Part shown: piece by piece, positions 1 through 6,749 of the stretch | How positions within the stretch are numbered: the stretch's first letter is position 1 | How the letters are laid out: each line of letters begins with the position of its first letter | DNA from: Methyloligella sp. | GTDB lineage: Bacteria; Pseudomonadota; Alphaproteobacteria; Rhizobiales; JALUTE01 | Reading direction: 5' to 3' | Assembly: GCA_027058255.1 (NCBI GenBank) | Contig: JALUTE010000370.1 | Coordinates: 1 to 9,534 of the forward strand | Length of the DNA: 9,534 nucleotides | Notes under the pieces: generated by a model | What the model saw: only the letters and a program-made list of their open reading frames with translations | Databases searched by the model: none | What the model was told of the DNA's origin: nothing | Position numbers and translations under genes: made by a program

Positions 1-321
1 CTGATGGACGCGGTGACCGCCGTCTCCGGCTCGGGGCCGGCCTATGTGTTCCTCCTCGCCGAATGTCTGGCCAAGGCGGGCGAGGCGGCGGGCCTGCCGG
101 GCGATCTCGCAAGCCGGCTCGCGCGCGAGACGGTGGCCGGCGCCGGTGCGCTTCTCGCAGCCTCACCGCTTGAGGCCGAGACGCTGCGCCGGAACGTGAC
201 CTCGCCCGGCGGCACCACCGAGGCCGCGCTCGAGATTCTCATGGGCGAGGCGGGTCTCGAGGATCTCATGCGCCGCGCGGTCGCTGCCGCCACGGCCCGC
301 TCGCGCGCCCTCAGCGGCTGA
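1..321 (+). CDS. proC: Pyrroline-5-carboxylate reductase, C-terminal part (5' end outside window)
   Basis: The last 106 codons of ProC, which reduces pyrroline-5-carboxylate to proline with NAD(P)H as the final step of proline synthesis in the cytoplasm. The frame is open from base 1 and stops with TGA at 319-321. What is visible is the C-terminal all-alpha dimerisation domain. It carries the family signature AVSGSGPAYVFLLAE near its start and VTSPGGTTEAAL about 40 residues before the end; both line up with E. coli ProC. From the usual family length of about 270 residues, roughly 160 residues, including the Rossmann NAD(P)-binding domain, lie upstream of the window. No defect is seen in the part present. 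A 156-base gap rich in pyrimidines separates it from the next gene, so co-transcription is possible but not shown. Confidence 0.95.
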   Translation: MMDAVTAVSGSGPAYVFLLAECLAKAGEAAGLPGDLASRLARETVAGAGALLAASPLEAETLRRNVTSPGGTTEAALEILMGEAGLEDLMRRAVAAATARSRALSG

Positions 322-462
322 CACGCCCCCCTCCTCTCCTCCTCTGCGTCCACCCTCGGCTTCGGCCCGCCATCCGCATCGGCCCCGGCCCGCCCGCTTG
401 CCGCCGGCCATTCGTCTCCTCGCCCCTTCTAAAGTGGCCGCCCGCGTCCTATTCTGTTGAAC

Positions 463-469
463 AGGAGGT
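463..469 (+). promoter_or_regulatory. Shine-Dalgarno site of the TetR-fold gene
   Basis: AGGAGGT is a near-perfect Shine-Dalgarno sequence. AGGAGG ends nine bases before the in-frame ATG at 478. This favours 478 over the upstream TTG at 457, which lies before the site, and over the ATG at 473, which is out of frame. Confidence 0.8.
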
Positions 470-477
470 GCCATGCC

Positions 478-1209
478 ATGCTGGACCAGACGACCACGAA
501 GGGCCGCATCATCGCGGCCGCCATGAAATGCGCCGAAACCCGGCGCTGGAGCGAGATCAGCCTCTATGACATCGCCGAGGAGGCCGGCGTCGGCCTCGAC
601 GTTCTGCGTGCGAACGTCCGATCCAAGGGTGCGATCCTGGCCGCCTTCATGCGGGCCGTGGATGACGAGGTTCTCAAGCGCGCGCCCAAGCGGGAGGAGG
701 GCACCACGGCCCGCGACCGCCTGTTCGACGTGATCATGACCCGCTTCGACGTGCTCGCCCCCTACAAGCCGGCGCTGCGCAATATTGTCCGGGATGCCCC
801 GACGACGCCGGAGCTTCTGCCCGCCTGCCTCTGCGCCCAGCACTGGATGCTGGCGGCGGCCGGGATCGGCACGGACGGGCTCGAAGGCGCGGCCCGGATG
901 GCGGGCCTTGGCGCGATCTATGCTCGGGTGTTCGCCATCTGGCTGGAGGAGGAGGACCCGTCGAGCCCGAAGACGATGGCGGCCCTCGACCGGCGCCTGG
1001 CCCGCGCCGAGGGCGTCGCGCGACGCCTGCACGATTTCGGCGAGGGGGCGCGGCGCATGATCTGCGCCGTGGCGCCGAAGGGGCTTGGCAGGATATGCCG
1101 CGCCCGATCCGGGATGGAGGCGCCGGCGCCCGAGAGCGGGGCGCCTTCGCCATCGGGCGGCGTGGACGCCGGGGCCGGCCCGGGCGCGCCGCAGCCCGGC
1201 ACGGCGTGA
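478..1209 (+). CDS. TetR-fold protein, TetR-family regulator or COQ9-like
   Basis: A 243-residue protein. Residues 8-60 look like a TetR-type N-terminal helix-turn-helix domain: a helix (GRIIAAAMKCAE), then ISLYDIAEEAGVGLDVLRANVRSKGAI and a following amphipathic helix. The usual YxxF segment of the recognition helix is replaced by LRANVRSK, so DNA binding is not certain. The C-terminal helical part holds WLEEEDPSSPKTMAALDRRL (residues 155-174), which recalls the end of alphaproteobacterial COQ9-like proteins. These share the TetR fold but bind lipid rather than DNA. Residues from about 211 to 243 are a Pro/Ala/Gly-rich, probably disordered tail. The gene sits between proC and csaA in the same direction, 73 bases before the chosen csaA start. 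Regulator versus lipid-binding protein cannot be settled from the sequence, and no ligand or operator can be named. Confidence 0.7.
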   Translation: MLDQTTTKGRIIAAAMKCAETRRWSEISLYDIAEEAGVGLDVLRANVRSKGAILAAFMRAVDDEVLKRAPKREEGTTARDRLFDVIMTRFDVLAPYKPALRNIVRDAPTTPELLPACLCAQHWMLAAAGIGTDGLEGAARMAGLGAIYARVFAIWLEEEDPSSPKTMAALDRRLARAEGVARRLHDFGEGARRMICAVAPKGLGRICRARSGMEAPAPESGAPSPSGGVDAGAGPGAPQPGTA

Positions 1210-1282
1210 GCGGCAGAACGGTGACAGCTCGGCGGGGGCGGGTGTGAGCGAAGAGGACAGCGCGGGGGCATCGGCCCAGGCC

Positions 1283-1624
1283 ATGGCCGCGCCCATCGCT
1301 TTCGAGGATTTCCTGCGCGTCGATGTGCGGGTGGGCACCATTGTGGCCGCCGAGCCCTTTCCCGAGGCGCGCAAGCCCGCCTACAGGCTGCGCATCGATT
1401 TCGGCCCCGACATCGGCATCAAGGCGAGCTCGGCCCAGCTCACCGTCCATTACACGCCGGAAAGCCTCATCGGCCGGCAGGTGGCCGCGGTGGTGAATCT
1501 CCCGCCGCGTCAGATCGGCCCTTTCATGTCCGAGGTCCTCACCCTCGGTTTTCCCGACGAGGCGGGCGCGGTGGTGCTCATCGGCCCCGACCGGCCAGTG
1601 CCCAACGGCGCCCGGCTGTTCTGA
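1283..1624 (+). CDS. csaA: CsaA-type tRNA-binding domain protein
   Basis: A 113-residue protein consisting of a single EMAP-II/Trbp111-like OB-fold tRNA-binding domain. Residues run FEDFLRVDVRVGTIVAAEPFPEARKPAYRL, then DFGPDIGIKASSAQLT, then VAAVVNLPPRQIGPFMSEVL and a closing PVPNGARLF. This is colinear with Bacillus subtilis CsaA (110 residues) over its whole length. CsaA is a homodimeric protein with tRNA-binding and chaperone-like activity reported for family members; the physiological role in alphaproteobacteria is unclear. ATG 1283 is chosen because it gives the family length. A GTG at 1244 in the same frame would add 13 residues that do not match the family, and neither start has a strong ribosome binding site. 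It is the last plus-strand gene before a convergent gap. Confidence 0.88.
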   Translation: MAAPIAFEDFLRVDVRVGTIVAAEPFPEARKPAYRLRIDFGPDIGIKASSAQLTVHYTPESLIGRQVAAVVNLPPRQIGPFMSEVLTLGFPDEAGAVVLIGPDRPVPNGARLF

Positions 1625-1684
1625 GCTCTGGTTTGGGCCGAACGGCGCGCGAGGCCACGGATCGCCACCGCGGCACGGCATTTC

Positions 1685-1701
1685 GCGCCGCGCCGCGGCG
1701 C
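1685..1701. repeat. Short GC-rich hairpin downstream of csaA
   Basis: GCGCCGC (1685-1691) and GCGGCGC (1695-1701) form a perfect seven-base stem with a three-base loop, 60 bases after the csaA stop. There is no T-run after it, so it is at best a weak or factor-assisted terminator. In DNA this GC-rich, a stem of this size could also be chance. Confidence 0.3.
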
Positions 1702-1776
1702 ATCCCGGACGATGCGCGCAAGTGCGGTGGTCCCCTTTCCAGGGCAATCGCTCGAAGCCCCAATCGCCTCTCTTTT

Positions 1777-1882
1777 CGTCATCGCCGTCCTCGGGCTTGA
1801 CCCGGGGACCAGACCCGGCGATCCAGGGCCGCAACCTGCGAGCTTGCCGCCCTGGATCACCCGGTCAAGCCGGGTGATGACG
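1777..1882. repeat. Compound palindromic intergenic repeat, copy 1
   Basis: This element lies in the 372-base convergent gap between csaA and the histidine kinase gene. Its ends are inverted (CGTCATC at 1777-1783, GATGACG at 1876-1882). Inside is a perfect 10-base inverted pair, GATCCAGGGC (1820-1829) and GCCCTGGATC (1849-1858). The right half also folds on its own: ATCACCCGG (1856-1864), loop TCAAG, CCGGGTGAT (1870-1878). The left half has a weaker stem around CGGG-CTTGA-CCCG (1792-1804). This nested-hairpin layout, with a GGTCAAGCC-type loop and a CCTGGATC core, is what is seen in the repetitive palindromic elements of Rhizobiales intergenic regions. A second, diverged copy lies at 5917-6013. 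Apart from this element and a small hairpin at 1685, I see no gene in 1625-1996. Confidence 0.8.
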
Positions 1883-1996
1883 TGAAGGAGAGCAGCGATT
1901 GCGCTATCAGTGCCTGCACGCGATGCGCTTCGGGCGTTCATGCGTACGCTGACGTCTTTCAAGCGATTGCCCTGGTCCCCTCTCGGAGCGCGCCAC

Positions 1997-3619
<1,623 letters not shown>

Positions 3620-3692
3620 TTTCCTAAATCCTGGTTTACAGCCGCGCCAAAAGAGCATTGTCTGACCAACGCATGGCAAGGAAGGTGAACCC
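3620..3692. promoter_or_regulatory. Divergent intergenic control region (kinase / nuclease)
   Basis: This 73-base gap separates the minus-strand kinase start from the plus-strand nuclease start, so it must carry signals for both. It is clearly less GC-rich than its surroundings. On the plus strand TTTACA (3635-3640) matches five of six bases of the TTGACA -35 consensus, but no convincing -10 follows at 16-18 bases. On the plus strand AAGGAAGG (3678-3685) is a good ribosome binding site seven bases before ATG 3693. On the minus strand AGGA (3629-3632) serves the kinase. Exact promoters cannot be fixed by eye. Confidence 0.4.
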
Positions 3693-4211
3693 ATGTCGCG
3701 AACCGCGTGGACATGGATCGGGATCGCCGCCGCGCTCGCCCTGCTGTGGATCCTGCGCGCATCCGATGCCGAGCTGCCCGCGGAGCTGCGTGGGCGGCCG
3801 GAGGTCGTCGATGGCGACAGCCTGCGGCTCGGTGGCGAGCGGGTGCGGCTCGTCGGCATCGACGCGCCGGAGGGGCGCCAGAGCTGCGAGCGGGCCGGCA
3901 GGCCGTGGCCGTGCGGGCGCGTTGCGGCGCGCCGGCTGCGCGAGATGATCGCCGGCCGGCCCGTCGTCTGCGCGGTCGAGGATGTGGATGGCTATGACCG
4001 TCTGCTGGCGGTATGCCGGGTTGCGGGCCAGGGCGCCGGCGAGAGCCTCAACAGGGCCATGGTGCGCGAAGGTTGGGCCGTGGCCTTTGGGCGGCGCTAC
4101 CTGGCGGAGGAGCGGGCGGCGGAGAAGCGCCGCGCGGGCCTCTGGTCGGGCCGCTTCGAGCGCCCCCGCGCCTGGCGGCGGCGCCATCTCGGCGATGCGG
4201 CGGCCGGCTGA
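3693..4211 (+). CDS. Thermonuclease (SNase-like) family protein, membrane-anchored or secreted
   Basis: A 172-residue protein. Residues 7-21 are a hydrophobic segment serving as a signal peptide or uncleaved anchor, so the nuclease domain is expected outside the cytoplasm. The SNase fold follows. Residues 38-46 are VVDGDSLRL and 51-60 are VRLVGIDAPE, then DGYDRLLAVC (99-108) and LNRAMVREGWAVAF (119-132). By alignment with Staphylococcus aureus nuclease, Ca-binding Asp21 and Asp40 correspond to D42 and D57, catalytic Arg35 and Glu43 to R52 and E60, and Arg87 to R103, so the active site is complete. Cysteines 65, 74, 93 and 108 could form disulfides in the periplasm. The family hydrolyses phosphodiester bonds in DNA and RNA. 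Start choice is supported by AAGGAAGG seven bases upstream. The 158 bases after the stop show no gene. Confidence 0.88.
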   Translation: MSRTAWTWIGIAAALALLWILRASDAELPAELRGRPEVVDGDSLRLGGERVRLVGIDAPEGRQSCERAGRPWPCGRVAARRLREMIAGRPVVCAVEDVDGYDRLLAVCRVAGQGAGESLNRAMVREGWAVAFGRRYLAEERAAEKRRAGLWSGRFERPRAWRRRHLGDAAAG

Positions 4212-4369
4212 GGCGCGCAAGGCCGGTATGGCGGGGCAGGCGCGCAGCCGGCCCATGCGATCGTGAGCGCTTGCACGCGGCGGCGGCCTCGATTACGAGT
4301 GGGACGCGAGTGCGCCGGGGAGCCGGCGGGTTGCGGCCGGGAGGCTGAGAAGGCGAGGGCGAGAGCGCG

Positions 4370-4981
4370 ATGAAGATCATCGAGGACGGGCGGGCACCCA
4401 ACCCCCGCCGCGTGCACATCTTTCTCGCCGAGAAGGGCATCACGGTGCCCTTCGAGCAGATCGACATCATGAAGAAGGAGCACAAGAGCGGGGCATTTGC
4501 CGCCTACAATCCCCTGCAGCGCGTGCCGGTGCTCGTGCTCGACGATGGCACGGCCATTTCCGAGAGCGTCGCCATCTGCCGCTATTTCGAGGAGCTGCAT
4601 CCCGAGCCTGCCCTCTTCGGGACCACACCCCTGGAGCGCGCCCGGATCGAGATGTGGAACCGGCGGGTCGAGTTCGACCTCTTCTGGCCCATCGCCCAGT
4701 GCTTCCGACATCTGCACCCGGCCATGGCCGAGCTGGAGGTCCCGCAGGTGCCCGAATGGGGCGAGGCCAACCGCCCGCGCGCCCAGGCCATGCTTGCCAT
4801 TCTCGACCGCGCCCTTGCAGAGCAGCCCTTCATCGCGGGCGAGCGCTACTCCATCGCGGACATCACCGCGCTCGTGGCGGTGGATTTCATGAAGCCCGCC
4901 CGCATCGCGCGGCCGGCGGGCCTCGACCATCTCGAGCGCTGGCATGCGGAGATCTCGGCCCGGCCGAGCGCCAAGGCGTGA
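4370..4981 (+). CDS. Glutathione S-transferase family protein
   Basis: A 203-residue two-domain GST. The thioredoxin-like N-terminal domain starts with MKIIEDGRAPNPRRVHIFLAEKG. It contains the cis-proline (RVPVL, Pro53) and the glutathione-contacting pair ISESVAI (Glu65, Ser66). The all-helical C-terminal domain contains the conserved N-capping motif SIADIT (Ser161, Asp164) in the sixth helix. The catalytic residue at the N-terminus is not an evident Tyr or Cys; a Ser- or backbone-activated type is possible, so the class is uncertain. Such enzymes conjugate or exchange glutathione on electrophiles or peroxides in the cytoplasm. The substrate cannot be inferred from its neighbours. The ribosome site is weak (GGCGAG about ten bases upstream), but the start is fixed by the conserved N-terminus. 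A stable hairpin follows ten bases after the stop. Confidence 0.9.
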   Translation: MKIIEDGRAPNPRRVHIFLAEKGITVPFEQIDIMKKEHKSGAFAAYNPLQRVPVLVLDDGTAISESVAICRYFEELHPEPALFGTTPLERARIEMWNRRVEFDLFWPIAQCFRHLHPAMAELEVPQVPEWGEANRPRAQAMLAILDRALAEQPFIAGERYSIADITALVAVDFMKPARIARPAGLDHLERWHAEISARPSAKA

Positions 4982-4990
4982 TCGCGCGGG

Positions 4991-5018
4991 GGAGGATGCG
5001 ATCGGCCCCGCATCCTCC
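4991..5018 (+). terminator. Strong hairpin after the GST gene, terminator-like but without a T-run
   Basis: GGAGGATGCG (4991-5000) and CGCATCCTCC (5009-5018) pair perfectly over ten bases around an eight-base loop, directly after the GST stop. The following bases (GCGACCATCG) contain no T-run, so this is not a classical intrinsic terminator. It may protect the 3' end of the mRNA or assist termination before the MBL gene, which has its own ribosome site at 5071. Confidence 0.45.
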
Positions 5019-5080
5019 GCGACCATCGGGCCGGACCAATCCATTTCGACTGTCGGTGACACAGGGATCGGGGGGAGCGG

Positions 5081-5827
5081 ATGAAACTCACGGTTGTCGG
5101 ATGCGGGGATGCCTTCGGCTCGGGCGGGCGGCTCAACACCTGCTTTCACGTGCAAAGCCGCGCGGGCACCTTTCTGATCGATTGCGGCGCCAGCGCGCTC
5201 ATCGGCCTGCGCCGTCTCGGCCTCGATCCGGGCGAGATCGACACGATTTTCATCACCCATCTGCATGGCGACCATTTCGGCGGCCTGCCCTGGGTGCTCA
5301 TCGACGCCCAGCATGTCACCAAGCGCAGCCGGCCGCTCACCATCGTGGGGCCGACGGGCACGGAGTCCCGCTTCACCGCCGCAGCGGAGACCCTGTTTCC
5401 ACGCTCGACCCAGATTCCGCGCGCCTTCGATCTCACCTTCGTGGAGTATGACGGCGACGGCCGCTCCCAGCATGTCGGCGGCGTGATGGTGACCCCGTTC
5501 GAGGTGCGCCATGCCTGCGGGGCGCCGCCCTATGCGCTGCGTTTCGAGGTCGCCGGCAAGATTCTCACCTTCAGCGGCGATACCGGCTGGGTCGACAGCC
5601 TCTACGCCGCCGGGGCGGATGCGGATCTCTTCATCTGCGAGTGCTATCAGTACGACGTTCAGACCAAGTACCACCTCGACTTCAAGACCATCTCCCGCAA
5701 TCTCTATCGCATCGGCGCCAAGCGCACGCTGCTCACCCATATGAGCGAGGCCATGCTCGCGCGCACGGGCGAGGTGGCGGAGGACGGCTTTCTCCTGGCC
5801 GAGGACGGCATGGTCCTGGAGGTGTGA
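5081..5827 (+). CDS. MBL-fold metallo-hydrolase, RNase Z-like group
   Basis: A 248-residue metallo-beta-lactamase fold protein. The zinc signature THLHGDHFGGLP spans 59-70 (His60, His62, Asp64, His65). Further ligands are His144 in VRHACGAPPYALR, Asp167 in FSGDTGW and His220 in LLTHMSE. The start MKLTVVGCGDAFGSGGRLNT and the TGDTG-like and LTH motifs match the RNase Z/arylsulfatase-like branch, where two Zn ions activate water for phosphodiester or ester hydrolysis. The long exosite arm that bacterial tRNase Z uses to clamp tRNA is not evident, so tRNA 3' processing should not be assumed. An extra CECYQYDVQTKYHLDF stretch (186-201) holds His198 near the site. Cytoplasmic: no signal peptide. 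GGGGGAG (5071-5077 region) precedes the ATG. The physiological substrate is unknown. Confidence 0.85.
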   Translation: MKLTVVGCGDAFGSGGRLNTCFHVQSRAGTFLIDCGASALIGLRRLGLDPGEIDTIFITHLHGDHFGGLPWVLIDAQHVTKRSRPLTIVGPTGTESRFTAAAETLFPRSTQIPRAFDLTFVEYDGDGRSQHVGGVMVTPFEVRHACGAPPYALRFEVAGKILTFSGDTGWVDSLYAAGADADLFICECYQYDVQTKYHLDFKTISRNLYRIGAKRTLLTHMSEAMLARTGEVAEDGFLLAEDGMVLEV

Positions 5828-5916
5828 GGGCCAAACGGCCGGCGGCGAGGGCTGGCACGGGCCATGACGAAGCGTAAAGATGACGTGCGGTGGCGACGGG
5901 ACCGCCTCTCCTCGAC

Positions 5917-6013
5917 GTCATCACCGGGCGAAGACCCGGTGATCCAGGGCCAGGTGCACCGGCGGCTCTGACCTGCCGCTCTGGATGCCCGGGTCACGCC
6001 CGGGCATGCCGAA
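5917..6013. repeat. Compound palindromic intergenic repeat, copy 2
   Basis: This copy sits in the 248-base gap between the MBL gene and the uracil-DNA glycosylase relative. The left hairpin is ATCACCGGG (5920-5928), loop CGAAGA, CCCGGTGAT (5935-5943). The right hairpin is ATGCCCGGG (5985-5993), loop TCACG, CCCGGGCAT (5999-6007). Between them GATCCAGGG (5941-5949) can pair with CTCTGGATG (5979-5987 region) with mismatches, the same core as copy 1. Copy 1 and copy 2 also share the asymmetric segment TGCCGC-CTGGAT just left of the right hairpin, so both lie in the same orientation. The element is open in the frame of the following gene, but that is incidental; translation starts after it at 6076. 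Confidence 0.78.
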
Positions 6014-6075
6014 GGAGGGATGCGAGCAAGGGTGAGCAAGAGTGCGGGCCACGCTCAGGTCGTGTAACGGAGTTG

Positions 6076-6717
6076 ATGACGGGCAGGCGACGGGCAGAGG
6101 AGCTGGACCGGCTGGTGGCCGAGGTGCGGGCCTGCCGCATCTGCCGCCATGCGCCCGAGGGGCCGGCGCTGCCGCATGAGCCGCGCCCGGTGCTGCGGGT
6201 GAGCGCAACGGCGCGCATTCTCGTCTGCGGCCAGGCGCCGGGCACGCGGGTGCACGCCTCGGGCAAGCCCTTCACCGATCCCTCGGGCGAGCGGCTTCGG
6301 GCCTGGATGGGGGTGAATGAGGCCATTTTCTACGATGTGCGCCGCATCGCCATCCTGCCCATGGGGTTCTGCTTTCCGGGGCTCGATGCCAAGGGCGGCG
6401 ACCTGCCGCCGCGCAGGGAGTGCGCCGCCCATTGGCGCGCCCGGCTGATGGCGGCGCTGCCGGCGGTGGAGCTCGTTCTGCTCGTCGGGCTCCATGCCCA
6501 GCGCTGGCATCTCGGCCGCCGGGCCGGCTCCAGCCTCACCGAGACCGTGCGCAACTGGCGCGCCTATCTGGAGCCGGAGGAGGGCGCGCCGGCCCGGCCG
6601 CGCCACCTGCCCTTGCCCCATCCCTCCTGGCGCAACAATGCCTGGCTCAAGCGCCATCCCTGGTTCGAGGCGGAGGTGCTGCCGAGCCTCAAGCGCGAGG
6701 TCGCGGCGCTCCTGTGA
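6076..6717 (+). CDS. Uracil-DNA glycosylase superfamily protein with four iron-sulfur-type cysteines
   Basis: A 213-residue protein of the uracil-DNA glycosylase fold. Motif A is GQAPG (52-56), followed by HASGKPFTDPSGERLRAWMG (60-79). The motif containing the active-site His is LPHPSWRNN (180-188). Cysteines 20 and 23 (CRIC) and 99 and 116 (spaced Cx16C) follow the CxxC...Cx15C pattern that holds a 4Fe-4S cluster in family 4 enzymes. The HPSxRN form of the second motif is closer to that of SMUG1-type enzymes than to family 4. The expected role is removal of uracil or another damaged base from DNA in base-excision repair, but motif A has Ala where family 1 has the catalytic Asp (GQDPY), so activity and substrate are open. 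ATG 6076 is preceded by CGGAG at close spacing. An in-frame longer reading would run through the palindromic repeat and is unlikely. Confidence 0.8.
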   Translation: MTGRRRAEELDRLVAEVRACRICRHAPEGPALPHEPRPVLRVSATARILVCGQAPGTRVHASGKPFTDPSGERLRAWMGVNEAIFYDVRRIAILPMGFCFPGLDAKGGDLPPRRECAAHWRARLMAALPAVELVLLVGLHAQRWHLGRRAGSSLTETVRNWRAYLEPEEGAPARPRHLPLPHPSWRNNAWLKRHPWFEAEVLPSLKREVAALL

Positions 6718-6749
6718 CCGCGATCCTGCGTGGGGCCGGTGCGCGGATC

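Noticed and set aside
163..1374. A 403-codon minus-strand open frame across proC, the TetR-fold gene and csaA
   Set aside because: It crosses three plus-strand genes with recognised motifs and has the Arg/Ala/Gly-rich composition of a shadow.
1..1624. A proline/arginine biosynthetic cluster together with argE
   Set aside because: proC and argE are over 6 kb apart, on opposite strands and separated by unrelated genes, so a functional cluster is not supported.
3620..3859. Upstream extension of the histidine kinase to 3859
   Set aside because: It would overlap the divergent nuclease coding region, the added residues have no kinase or membrane features, and a ribosome site supports 3619.
4097..5740. 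A 547-codon minus-strand open frame across the nuclease, GST and MBL genes
   Set aside because: It is antisense to three genes with intact family motifs. Its translation is a His/Arg/Gly/Ala-rich product with no recognisable domain, typical of shadow frames in high-GC DNA.
5890..6075. N-terminal extension of the uracil-DNA glycosylase relative through the palindromic repeat
   Set aside because: The extra residues are repeat-derived and unlike the family; the family-like N-terminus with the CRIC pair fits a start at 6076.
5828..6075. Possible CRISPR or phage attachment structure around the second repeat
   Set aside because: There is no regularly spaced repeat-spacer pattern, no integrase and no tRNA; the structure is two hairpins of a palindromic element.
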